From: Oceanobacillus iheyensis HTE831
GTDB taxonomy: Bacteria > Bacillota > Bacilli > Bacillales > Amphibacillaceae
Reading direction: 5' to 3'
DNA length: 64,000 bases
Assembly (NCBI RefSeq): GCF_000011245.1
Contig: NC_004193.1
Coordinates: 1,404,501 to 1,468,500 of the forward strand
The notes beneath the pieces are model-generated. The model ran no database searches, was not told where the DNA came from, and saw only the letters and a program-made list of their open reading frames with translations. This document shows, in pieces, positions 34,892-43,344 of this stretch (positions are counted from its first letter, which is position 1; each line of letters starts with the position of its first letter). The position numbers and the translations under genes were made by a program.

Positions 34892-35464
34892 TTATTGTAC
34901 CTTATTTAAATCTTCTGCAATTGCTTCCATATTTTGTTCTTCTATTCCATTGTAATTTTTAATTACTTCACCTTCAGGACTAACTAGAAAAAATGAGGTG
35001 CCGTGTGTCACTTGATCTGTGCCTTCGGGAGGAGCTTGAACAAAGTTTTTAAATGATTTTATCGATAGTTCTCGAATTGTTTCAAAATCATATCCAGTTA
35101 ATAAAGACCAGTTCTCAAAGCTAGCATCATAATTTTGTGCATATTCTTTTAAAACTTCTGGGGAATCGTTTTCAGGATCTACACTGAACGAAATTAATTG
35201 AACATCTAAATCTTCAGATTCAATCATTCCTTGTAGCTGTGACATATTATATGTCATTGGCATACAGACAGTCGTACAATTAGTGAAGATAAAGTTGGCA
35301 ACCCACCATTCGCCTTCAAGGTCGCTTAATGAAACAGCTTCATTGTCTTGATTTGTAAATTCAAAATCAGCTACTTGCTCTGACATCGTAGATTCAATAT
35401 TATAATCTTCCCCGCAACCTACCAGAACCATGCTTAATAAAAGTAATAATATTAAATTTCTCAT
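34892..35464 (-). CDS. SCO1/SenC-family copper chaperone lipoprotein
   Basis: 190 residues. The lipoprotein signal ends LVGC17. The thioredoxin-like fold carries the copper site C63-T-T-V-C67 (the CxxxC of Sco) and the third ligand in QVTHGTSFFL. Sco delivers copper or keeps thiols reduced for CuA assembly in cytochrome c oxidase, as B. subtilis YpmQ does. AGGGAA lies before the ATG. A terminator follows. Confidence 0.94.
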   Translation of the reverse strand: MRNLILLLLLSMVLVGCGEDYNIESTMSEQVADFEFTNQDNEAVSLSDLEGEWWVANFIFTNCTTVCMPMTYNMSQLQGMIESEDLDVQLISFSVDPENDSPEVLKEYAQNYDASFENWSLLTGYDFETIRELSIKSFKNFVQAPPEGTDQVTHGTSFFLVSPEGEVIKNYNGIEEQNMEAIAEDLNKVQ

Positions 35465-35718
35465 TTTTATAAATTCCCTTTCAATACTGTTTTATCGTAA
35501 TTGTATCATGTAATTAAATATAGTGTGATGAACGATTTATGAACATTTATTTATGTACTTTCAGACATTCATTACTTCGATATGAGAGGATAAGCAACAG
35601 AAAATATGGGGGATGAACTGATTTAAGATGTCCGATGCTACTTATGAGTAATTAGGTTTATGGTAATACATACCGTAATGGCTGGACGAAAACCATCACG
35701 GAATGCAATATGTGTGAT
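35465..35718. other. Intergenic stretch
   Basis: There are 254 bases between two minus-strand genes. An imperfect inverted repeat, CCGTAATGGCTGGACG... facing CCATCACGG (about 35670-35702), may end the ykuE transcript. Nothing else is supported. Confidence 0.4.
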
Positions 35719-36567
35719 TTATTCTGACTTTAATTCATACATATGAAGTTCTGGCTTACATAAGAACCGATATGGGAGCCTAGTAGTACCGATACCACTG
35801 TTAACGTAAAGGTTGAAATTGGGATGAAGATCATATTTACCCTGGACATATTTTTCTGCATATGGGGGAGTATAAAGATCCCCAATAAAAGGAAAACGAA
35901 CTTGACCACCATGACTATGTCCCGATAGTTGAACCTGAACAGGATAATTTTTTGTGATATCCGCAAAATCTGGTTCATGAGACAATAGAATAGTAAAATC
36001 ATTTTCTTGTTGATTCTGCAAAGCTTTATTTAAATCAGGTTTACCTAACATAACATCATCAATACCTGCCAACGTAAAATAACTACCATCTTTACTTATT
36101 GGGACAGATTCATTTTGTAGTAAGGAAAATTCTCCAGCTTCCATGATATCTTTTACAATCTCCGTGCCGTAACCCCCATGGTCGTGATTACCGTATATCC
36201 AATACTTTCCATATTCTGCATTCATTGATCGAAGAATTTCGACGATTCGATCGTCCCAATAAAATTGATTTGGTTTATCAACTAGATCACCACTAAAAAG
36301 TATTAAATCTGGCTGAAGCTGATTTATTTTTATCGCAAGCTCTTTAAACTGATCTAAATCATAATGGAAACCGATATGTGTATCAGAAAATTGAATGATT
36401 CTAAAGTTATGAAAGGCAGCTGGAATATTGGGGAAGTGGATGGGTTCTTCTGTGACTTTCAACAGATTTGGTTCTATATCTTTTGCATAAAAGTACGTCC
36501 CGCCACTAAGTCCAATCAACGTTATTAAACTCCCGAAAGAGCGTTTCAAAAAAGTTCTTCGGTTCAT
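35719..36567 (-). CDS. ykuE: Tat-targeted metallophosphoesterase, YkuE-like
   Basis: 282 residues. The leader NRRTFLKRSFGSLITLIGLS has a twin-arginine motif (RRTFLK) before a hydrophobic core. The calcineurin-type metal site is complete: FSDTHIGFH, SGDLVDK, GNHDHGG, LSHEPDFAD and SGHSHGGQV. B. subtilis YkuE is, from memory, a Tat-exported wall-associated phosphodiesterase. TatA is encoded at 1.1 kb here. The start is ATG, in the usual place for this family. Confidence 0.93.
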   Translation of the reverse strand: MNRRTFLKRSFGSLITLIGLSGGTYFYAKDIEPNLLKVTEEPIHFPNIPAAFHNFRIIQFSDTHIGFHYDLDQFKELAIKINQLQPDLILFSGDLVDKPNQFYWDDRIVEILRSMNAEYGKYWIYGNHDHGGYGTEIVKDIMEAGEFSLLQNESVPISKDGSYFTLAGIDDVMLGKPDLNKALQNQQENDFTILLSHEPDFADITKNYPVQVQLSGHSHGGQVRFPFIGDLYTPPYAEKYVQGKYDLHPNFNLYVNSGIGTTRLPYRFLCKPELHMYELKSE

Positions 36568-36732
36568 TTATCTCATGCCTCTCTTAATAAACAGATGTAG
36601 AAAGTATAGCATGAAAATATATAAATTTTAATTAAAAAGTGCATTGTTTATTGAATGAATCCACTTTCTAAGTTTGTCTGAAAAATGAATATTTTAGTAA
36701 GAATTACATTTAATAAAAGAAAAAAGCTAAAA

Positions 36733-36782
36733 AGAAGAACTACATAGTTCATAAGTGTTGTACTACCACCATGTAGCTTCTT
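36733..36782 (-). terminator. Terminator of the czrA-czcD operon
   Basis: Read on the minus strand, GAAGCTACATGG and CTATGTAGTTCTTC pair and end in a T-rich run. Confidence 0.75.
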
Positions 36783-36793
36783 TAAATAATGCG

Positions 36794-37696
36794 TTAGGAG
36801 TGATCACATGATTCACAAGAAGAGATGTTCCTTCCTTCCATTTGAATTGTGCAATGAGATATAGAGAATGAATCTTGAAGTATTTTTGTTGCTTCTTCTA
36901 ATAATTGATCTCTATTTGTTTGTTCTGTTACTTGTATATGACAACTCATGGATGGAAATTCGGAAGTAATAGACCATACATGAAGATCGTGTACGTCTTG
37001 TACTCCTGATAATGACAGTAAACTTCTTTTCATTTCATCAATATTAACATTCGTTGGCTTACCTTCCATTAAAATATGCAACGAATCTTTAGTAATACGA
37101 ATGCCAGAAATAATAATTAATATTGCTACGATAATACTCGCTATTGGGTCCGCAATATTCCAATTAAATAGTAAAATCAAAGCTCCTGCAACCAAAGCTC
37201 CGATAGATCCTAATAGATCACCCATTACATGGAGTAGGGCACTTTTTAAATTTAAATTTTCTTCTGCGTTCCCTTTCATTAATAGCCAAGCAACGAGTAT
37301 ATTAACACAGAAACCGATAAAAGCTATAATCATCATAGCTCCACTAACTTCAGGTGGTTCAACAAATCGTCGAAGGGCTTCGATAAAAATAAAGATCGAA
37401 ATTAAAATAAGCGTTACACCATTAATAAACGCAGCTATAATTTCAAACCGCTTATAACCAAACGTTTTATTAGCGGTAATGCTTTTTTCTCCGATATTAA
37501 ATGCAAGGAGTGTTAACCCTAAAGCAGCTGCATCACTTAACATATGCCCTGCATCCGATAGTAATGCTAAACTATTTGTGAGTATACCCCCAACAGCTTC
37601 CATAATCATAAATGAGAATATAATAAGAAAGCTCCAAAATAGTACTTTCTTATTTGTTGTATGGTGATGATGGGAATGATCATGATTGTGTTCCAA
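36794..37696 (-). CDS. czcD: Cation diffusion facilitator CzcD
   Basis: 300 residues. A His-rich head (MEHNHDHSHHHHTT) is followed by six membrane helices and a cytosolic domain. The zinc site is visible as HMLSDAAAL (helix II) and HVMGDLLGS (helix V). It exports Zn, Co or Cd in exchange for protons or K+. The start is TTG, 7 bases after AAGGAGG, and that ribosome site lies inside the last codons of czrA, so the two are translated as a unit. The C-terminus has a CESCDH metal-binding tail. Confidence 0.94.
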   Translation of the reverse strand: MEHNHDHSHHHHTTNKKVLFWSFLIIFSFMIMEAVGGILTNSLALLSDAGHMLSDAAALGLTLLAFNIGEKSITANKTFGYKRFEIIAAFINGVTLILISIFIFIEALRRFVEPPEVSGAMMIIAFIGFCVNILVAWLLMKGNAEENLNLKSALLHVMGDLLGSIGALVAGALILLFNWNIADPIASIIVAILIIISGIRITKDSLHILMEGKPTNVNIDEMKRSLLSLSGVQDVHDLHVWSITSEFPSMSCHIQVTEQTNRDQLLEEATKILQDSFSISHCTIQMEGRNISSCESCDHS

Positions 37697-37698
37697 TA

Positions 37699-38010
37699 TT
37701 ATACCTCCTTCGTTGTATGCTCCATATGTTCAATAGCTTGTTCTAACAATTTAATTACATGCTCATCATCAGGAGAATAAAAGTACATGTTTTTTTCTCT
37801 TCTTTTTTTAACTAGCTGCAATTGTCTTAGATATTTTAATTGATGAGAAATCGCTGACTGAGTAAGATCCAAATGCTGTACAATTTCATTTACGGAACTT
37901 TCTTTTTGGAAAAGTAAATGTAAAATTCGAATACGTGTAGGGTCGGATAAAGCTTTAAATATCTGCGAAATATGTTCTATGGAGTTTTCTTCTAAATAGT
38001 TAATCGTCAA
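37699..38010 (-). CDS. czrA: ArsR/SmtB-family metal repressor CzrA
   Basis: About 103 residues. The winged helix-turn-helix includes ALSDPTRIRILHLL and LTQSAISHQLKYL. The alpha-5 zinc site is kept: D-D-E-H and H-M-E-H near the C-terminus (SPDDEHVIKLLEQAIEHMEH). With Zn or Co bound it leaves DNA and frees czcD. I prefer the TTG nine bases after AAAGGA; the ATG three codons earlier touches that ribosome site. A palindromic operator lies just upstream. Confidence 0.9.
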   Translation of the reverse strand: MTINYLEENSIEHISQIFKALSDPTRIRILHLLFQKESSVNEIVQHLDLTQSAISHQLKYLRQLQLVKKRREKNMYFYSPDDEHVIKLLEQAIEHMEHTTKEV

Positions 38011-38026
38011 TGGAATCATTCCTTTA

Positions 38027-38050
38027 CAATATGATCATATGCTCATATTG
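38027..38050. promoter_or_regulatory. Operator of the czrA-czcD operon
   Basis: A 24-bp inverted repeat with half-sites CAATATGA and TCATATTG around TCATATGC, the ATATGA-type site expected for CzrA/SmtB repressors. It ends 16 bases before the TTG start, so it overlaps the transcription start region. Confidence 0.82.
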
Positions 38051-38189
38051 TATAATTTGTTTTTGAAGTTTGCAAAAGATAATACGATATAGAGGTGTCA
38101 TTTATTTTTATATGGTAAAATATAGTTGGAGTGTTTTGGGGGATGTGTGGATTTATTTTGCAAGATGTAAATAGAAAGGGGCGAGTGTA

Positions 38190-38639
38190 TTGAGTACAAT
38201 TCAGGAAACCCAGTTATCTGACTTGTTAATTAGAGATTATTTTGTTCCGTCAGAAAAAGTTGCCCATGTACAGTTAAATAATCCATTAGAACATGCTTTG
38301 TTAGTATTAGTAAAATCAGGCTATGCAGCGGTACCTGTACTTGATTCCTCCTATAAATTTGTTGGAATCATAGGGAAAACAGTCATTTTGAATGAAACAT
38401 TAGGTTTAGAGAAATTTGAAATGGAAAGACTTGCTGAAATAAAGGTTGAAGAAGTAATGAACACAGACGTACCTACGTTGACAAGAGATCATACAATACT
38501 TGATGGGTTAAATGCAGTGATTAATCATGCCTTTATATGTATTGTAGATAATGAAGGTTATTTTGATGGAATACTAACTAGAAGGGCAATTTTGAAACAA
38601 GTAAAGAAAAACATATATATAAATGCGTACAAAAAATAA
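38190..38639 (+). CDS. cbpB: CBS-pair protein CbpB/DarB, c-di-AMP receptor
   Basis: 149 residues, two CBS motifs. VAHVQLNNPLEHALLVLVKSGY and VEEVMNTDVPTLTRDHTI resemble B. subtilis YkuL (DarB/CbpB) along the whole length. That protein binds c-di-AMP and, when free, activates the (p)ppGpp synthetase Rel and pyruvate carboxylase. TTG start 8 bases after AAAGGGGCGAG. The neighbouring dapH gene repeats the B. subtilis order ykuL...ykuQ-ykuR. Confidence 0.93.
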   Translation: MSTIQETQLSDLLIRDYFVPSEKVAHVQLNNPLEHALLVLVKSGYAAVPVLDSSYKFVGIIGKTVILNETLGLEKFEMERLAEIKVEEVMNTDVPTLTRDHTILDGLNAVINHAFICIVDNEGYFDGILTRRAILKQVKKNIYINAYKK

Positions 38640-38768
38640 CAGCTTCTTTTATGAAGGCTGTTTATTTTTTTTGAATTCTAGTACCAAAATCTACATAGTC
38701 TTAGTTGCGACATAACTTACCGTCTGCTAAAGTAATAAAGAGATTATAATATTGGAGGAATAGAAATA

Positions 38769-39479
38769 ATGATGGATGCTAATGAAATTATACAATTTAT
38801 ATCAGATAGTAAAAAAAGTACACCTGTAAAGGTATATGTAAAGGGCGAATTAGACAAGCTTTCAGCTTCTAATACAATAAAAACCTTTGTTGATTCTAAA
38901 AGTGGAACGATATTTGGTGAGTGGAAGGACATTCAAGCTTACTTAGAAGAAAATAAATCTTTAATTGAAGACTATATTATTGAAAATGATCGCAGAAATT
39001 CGGCTATTCCCATGCTTGATTTGAAAAATATTAATGCTCGTATTGAACCTGGTGCAATCATTCGTGACCAAGTTGAAATTGGTGATGGTGCTGTTATTAT
39101 GATGGGAGCTTCGATTAATATTGGATCAGTTATTGGCGAAGGAACTATGATAGATATGAATGCAGTATTAGGCGGTAGAGCAACTGTAGGTAAGAATTGT
39201 CATATTGGAGCAGGTTCTGTTCTTGCAGGGGTAATTGAGCCACCTTCTGCTAAACCAGTAATTGTAGAAGATGATGTTGTGATTGGAGCTAACGTAGTAA
39301 TTCTAGAAGGAATTACTGTTGGAAAAGGATCTATTGTTGCAGCTGGTTCAATTGTGACAAAAGATGTTGCTCCTAATACGCTTGTTGGTGGAACACCAGC
39401 AAAAGTATTAAAGGAAATTGATGAACAGACAAAATCTAAAACTGAAATTAAACAAGAGCTTCGTAAATTAGATAATTAA
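38769..39479 (+). CDS. dapH: Tetrahydrodipicolinate N-acetyltransferase DapH
   Basis: 236 residues. The N-terminal domain (1-85) is followed by a left-handed parallel beta helix of hexapeptide repeats (about 88-205; [51 protein letters not shown]). It acetylates tetrahydrodipicolinate at the start of the acetylated diaminopimelate branch. GGAGG is 9-12 bases before the paired ATG ATG. ykuR follows after 13 bases. Confidence 0.96.
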   Translation: MMDANEIIQFISDSKKSTPVKVYVKGELDKLSASNTIKTFVDSKSGTIFGEWKDIQAYLEENKSLIEDYIIENDRRNSAIPMLDLKNINARIEPGAIIRDQVEIGDGAVIMMGASINIGSVIGEGTMIDMNAVLGGRATVGKNCHIGAGSVLAGVIEPPSAKPVIVEDDVVIGANVVILEGITVGKGSIVAAGSIVTKDVAPNTLVGGTPAKVLKEIDEQTKSKTEIKQELRKLDN

Positions 39480-39492
39480 GGTTGCTGCAGGT

Positions 39493-40608
39493 ATGATGTT
39501 ACAATTAGAACAAATTCGAAGAGATTTACATCAAATACCAGAATTAGGCTTTCAGGAATTTAAAACGCAAGCGTATCTATTAGAACGAATTAATGAAATT
39601 GCAACAGAAAATGTTGAAATAAAAAAATGGAGTACCGGAATACTTGTATATGTTCACGGTAAATCCCCAGCTAGAAAAATTGGTTTTCGTGCAGATATAG
39701 ATGGATTGCCAATTTTAGAGCAAACGAATCTACCTTATGCATCCTTGCATGAAGGAAGAATGCATGCTTGTGGGCATGATTTACACATGACGATTGCTCT
39801 AGGGGCACTGGAAAAACTTATTCAAGATCCAATTAATGATGATGTTATCTTTGTATTCCAACCTGCAGAGGAAGGACCCGGTGGAGCAAAGCCAATGTTA
39901 GAATCAGAGGAGTTTCAACAATGGAAACCAGATATGATGTTTGCATTGCATATTGCTCCTGAGCTACCAGTAGGAACTGTTTCTTCTAAAGCTGGTTTAT
40001 TATTCGCGAATACAAGCGAATTATTTATCGACTTTGAAGGGGTAGGTGGACATGCAGCTTACCCACATTTGACAAAAGATATGACAGTTGCTGCCAGTAA
40101 TTTTGTAGTTCAATTACAACAAATCGTATCCAGGGGACTAAATCCACTTGATGGGTCAGTGATTACAATTGGAAAAATGGAAAGTGGATATGTTCAAAAT
40201 GCTATTGCAGAAACAGCTCGCTTAGAAGGAACGATCAGATCTACGGATGCAGATGCAATAGATATGATTAAGAGTAAACTAAATCGGTTAATGAAAGGCT
40301 TTGAAATTAGCTATGATTGTACTATAAAAGTAGATTATGGTGCTAATTATTACCAAGTAGTAAATGATGCTACTTATGTGCAGCAATTTGAAAATGTAAT
40401 AAATCAAACACAAACCATAACTTATCAACAAGCTGATGCCGCAATGACAGGGGAAGACTTTGGTGATATGTTAAAAGAAATTCCTGGATTTATGTTTTGG
40501 TTAGGCGTGGATTCTTCTTATGGATTGCATAATGCACGATTAAACCCTAAGGAAGAAGCAATCGATGTTGGAGTAAATGCTGTAATTTCAATGATTACGT
40601 CATTTTGA
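39493..40608 (+). CDS. ykuR: N-acetyldiaminopimelate deacetylase
   Basis: 371 residues, M20 amidohydrolase fold. MHACGHDLHMTIALGALEKL holds the metal Cys/His ligands, FQPAEEGPGGAKPM the catalytic Glu, and FADEDFG-like MTGEDFGDML the late metal contact. It frees LL-diaminopimelate after PatA has acted. The gene directly follows dapH. Its ribosome site is weak (GCAGGT), so translation may depend on read-through from dapH. Confidence 0.95.
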   Translation: MMLQLEQIRRDLHQIPELGFQEFKTQAYLLERINEIATENVEIKKWSTGILVYVHGKSPARKIGFRADIDGLPILEQTNLPYASLHEGRMHACGHDLHMTIALGALEKLIQDPINDDVIFVFQPAEEGPGGAKPMLESEEFQQWKPDMMFALHIAPELPVGTVSSKAGLLFANTSELFIDFEGVGGHAAYPHLTKDMTVAASNFVVQLQQIVSRGLNPLDGSVITIGKMESGYVQNAIAETARLEGTIRSTDADAIDMIKSKLNRLMKGFEISYDCTIKVDYGANYYQVVNDATYVQQFENVINQTQTITYQQADAAMTGEDFGDMLKEIPGFMFWLGVDSSYGLHNARLNPKEEAIDVGVNAVISMITSF

Positions 40609-40714
40609 TGATAAAAATACAAACAATTAGTACTGCTAGTAAATGCTAATCGTCAAAATGCCCATCAAACCTATGCTTGATAAACAACAAGTGATTATAC
40701 CTTAATGTAAATGT

Positions 40715-40754
40715 AAGTACCTGTGGAGAATAATTTTTCCGCAGGTACTTTTAT
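40715..40754 (+). terminator. Terminator of dapH-ykuR
   Basis: AAGTACCTGTGGA and CCGCAGGTACTT pair (one G-T and a small mismatch) before TTATTTT. Confidence 0.85.
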
Positions 40755-40846
40755 TTTGCGTTGGTTTAAATGCAGTAATTTGTGTCAGATTGTCATTCAC
40801 TTACATATATAAGAAATGACAATATTTCAAGAGGTGAGTAATATAA

Positions 40847-41287
40847 ATGCGGATTAATGATACTATGCCAGAAAATCTTCATAGACAAGGAAATTGGTAT
40901 CAAGGTCGTCCAATTCAAACAAAACATTTACTGGGTAATCCAACATTAATTGTATTCTGGTCGGTTAGCTGTAATAGCTGTTTGGTTGCTATAAGACAGT
41001 TATCGAGATTACAAAGTAAGTATAATGATGCACAAATACTTTTTATTCATACACCACTAATGGAGGAGGACAATAATTTAAATTTAATTCGTAACAAATC
41101 TTCACAATTTAATGTCCATGGATCAAAGATTGCAGATAGAGATGAAAGTTTAAGTAAATTATTTCAAGTAAAATATGTACCTGCATTTTATTTATTCGAT
41201 CAACAAGGGAAGCTTCGTTACATTCAGTCCGGAAAAAGTAATACATCGTTACTAGATAATAAATTAGCGAGATTATACCGGAAATAG
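40847..41287 (+). CDS. ykuV: Thioredoxin-like protein YkuV
   Basis: 146 residues with a thioredoxin fold. The redox site is C42-N-S-C45 in FWSVSCNSC. VKYVPAFYLFD provides the cis-proline loop (VP). It matches B. subtilis YkuV, a cytosolic thiol-disulfide oxidoreductase, in length, the opening MR/K-x-x-x-x-MPE and the ending. No signal peptide. Ribosome site AAGAGGTGAG. It sits in the position expected from the B. subtilis gene order. Confidence 0.9.
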   Translation: MRINDTMPENLHRQGNWYQGRPIQTKHLLGNPTLIVFWSVSCNSCLVAIRQLSRLQSKYNDAQILFIHTPLMEEDNNLNLIRNKSSQFNVHGSKIADRDESLSKLFQVKYVPAFYLFDQQGKLRYIQSGKSNTSLLDNKLARLYRK

Positions 41288-41583
41288 AGTATTTATAAGG
41301 AGATTAATTCTTCTAAATAAAATTAATGGTATATACATGCAGATGAAAAGTGTCCGTATTCGTATTGGTGCAAACAAGTTTAAAGCCTATTTTTAAACTT
41401 GAGACCATTAGGATATTACACAATCATCTGCTTTTTGTTGTTTAAAAATCGATAGCTATGTAGTAATTAAAGATATAATAGTTAGCAAAAAAATAATTTT
41501 AAAAAAATTTAAAAATATAGTGGATATTTATTTCGGAAACCGTTATATTAATAATTACGGTAAAAGTGAAAGGAGGAATAAAT
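41288..41583 (+). other. Leader region of the ABC exporter operon
   Basis: A 19-codon ORF opens at 41338 (MQMKSVRIRIGANKFKAYF) but has no ribosome site. Its end overlaps a hairpin, AAGTTTAAA with TTTAAACTT. In B. subtilis bmrCD is controlled by a translated leader with an attenuator, and this region could do the same. No clear terminator with a T-run was found, so this is only suggestive. Confidence 0.35.
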
Positions 41584-43332
41584 TTGGAAACATTTAAGAA
41601 ACTGAAGCGTTTTTATTGGCCATACAAAAAATATTTTATATGGTCGATACTGTTTATGTTAGTTGTTACTTCGATTACTGTCGTTTATCCGATCATGCTA
41701 CAAATTACGATTGATGATGTTGTGGTTCAGTCACGTTATGAATTAATTCCATGGATCTGTGGACTTTTCTTAGGGTTAATGGTTATCAAAGGTTTCTCTA
41801 CTTTTTCATTCCAATATTTAGGCGATTTATTTGGAATGACTTCCGTTTATAAGTTAAGAGAATCTCTTTATGATAAGTTACAAACGTTAGCATTCAAATA
41901 TTATGATAATGCTAAAACCGGAGATATTATGTCTAGGTTAACTGCTGATGTAGAAGGATTCAGGTTTTTCCTTTCAGTTGGATTTGCGGAATTGTTACGA
42001 ATTATATCACTTATACTTATTAGTTTATCTATTATGTTTTATTACTCTGTACCATTAGCACTTGTAACAATGGCAGCTATGCCTTTTTTAGCAATTGTTG
42101 TTTTTCAATTCGATAAACGTGTACATCCAGCTTTTCGTAATGTAAGAAAATCTTTTGGACAGTTAAATACAAGAGTCCAAGAGAATATAAGCGGGATGAA
42201 TACTGTCAAATCATTATCTAGAGAAGACTTTGAAATTGGGAGATTTTCTAACAGTAATGATAATTATCGGCAGAAGTATTTATTTACATCAAAATTGTGG
42301 GCACGATTCTTTCCGATGATGGAGTTTATCGGTAATGTATCCGCAGTAGTTTTACTTGCTTATGGCGGTTACTTAGTTATCAATGAAACCATGAATCCGG
42401 GAGAATTGGTCGCTTTTTTCAGTTTAGTGTGGTATATCATGGGGCCGCTAATGAATTTAGGGTTTATTATTAATCAATTTTCTCAAGCGAAAGCATCTGG
42501 AGAGAGATTATTAGAAATATTAGAAGCGAAGGAAGATATTGTTGAGAAGGAATCAGCAATAGAAACAACTATCAAAGGGCATGTTGAGTTTAATGATGTC
42601 ACTTTAACTTATATTAAGGATGATGATGAAGCATTAAAGAACATTAGCTTTGATGCTCCGCCAGGAAAAACGATTGGATTAATTGGGGCTACCGGATCTG
42701 GAAAAACAAGTATTACCCAATTAATTACTCGATTTTATGAACCGGAACAAGGAGAAGTATTGCTTGATGGGCGCCCGGTAAGTGATTATAAGTTAAAGAC
42801 ACTTCGAAGTCAGATTGGGTTTGTGCTACAAGAGCCGTTCCTTTTTTCTACAACAATTCGAGAGAATATATCTTATGGAAATCCTGAGGTTACAGAAGAT
42901 CAAATAGTTCAGGCTGCAAAAATGGCTCAGGCACATGATTTTATTATGGAGCTACCTAATGGGTACGATACACTTTTAGGAGAGAGAGGGATGGGATTAT
43001 CAGGAGGTCAAAAACAAAGGATAGCAATTGCGCGTGCAATTTGTATTGATCCAAGTATTCTCATTCTCGATGATGCTACTTCTGCAGTGGATATGCAGAC
43101 GGAATTTAAGATTCAAAAAGCATTACGTGAAGTAATGAAAAATCGTACTTCCTTTATTATAGCTCATCGTATTTCTTCATTAAAACACGCAGATGAAATT
43201 TTAGTATTAGAAGATGGAGAAATTGTAGAGAGAGGTACACATGATGACCTCGTAAACAATAATGGTCCGTATGAACGGATATTTAATATCCAATATCAAG
43301 ATCGAGAAGAAATCTTGAGTGCGGTAAAATAG
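41584..43332 (+). CDS. bmrC: ABC exporter half, degenerate ATPase site (BmrC/YheI-like)
   Basis: 582 residues: six membrane helices (about 15-310) then an ABC ATPase domain. Walker A is GATGSGKTS, the signature is LSGGQKQR, and the H-loop is in IIAHRISS. Walker B ends in ILILDDATS, so the catalytic Glu is Asp497. This is the degenerate partner of a heterodimeric multidrug exporter. TTG start 7 bases after AAAGGAGG; a GTG six codons earlier overlaps that site. The second half-transporter begins 12 bases after the stop. Confidence 0.92.
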   Translation: METFKKLKRFYWPYKKYFIWSILFMLVVTSITVVYPIMLQITIDDVVVQSRYELIPWICGLFLGLMVIKGFSTFSFQYLGDLFGMTSVYKLRESLYDKLQTLAFKYYDNAKTGDIMSRLTADVEGFRFFLSVGFAELLRIISLILISLSIMFYYSVPLALVTMAAMPFLAIVVFQFDKRVHPAFRNVRKSFGQLNTRVQENISGMNTVKSLSREDFEIGRFSNSNDNYRQKYLFTSKLWARFFPMMEFIGNVSAVVLLAYGGYLVINETMNPGELVAFFSLVWYIMGPLMNLGFIINQFSQAKASGERLLEILEAKEDIVEKESAIETTIKGHVEFNDVTLTYIKDDDEALKNISFDAPPGKTIGLIGATGSGKTSITQLITRFYEPEQGEVLLDGRPVSDYKLKTLRSQIGFVLQEPFLFSTTIRENISYGNPEVTEDQIVQAAKMAQAHDFIMELPNGYDTLLGERGMGLSGGQKQRIAIARAICIDPSILILDDATSAVDMQTEFKIQKALREVMKNRTSFIIAHRISSLKHADEILVLEDGEIVERGTHDDLVNNNGPYERIFNIQYQDREEILSAVK

Positions 43333-43344
43333 GAGGTGGGATAG

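Noticed and set aside
37101..37457. Plus-strand open frames inside czcD
   Set aside because: They mirror membrane-helix codons of the true minus-strand gene.
41503..41560. Possible cre or operator around GGAAACCGTTAT before the ABC exporter
   Set aside because: Only about 11 of 14 positions fit a cre, the key C-A end is missing, and the inverted repeat ACCGT/ACGGT is short.
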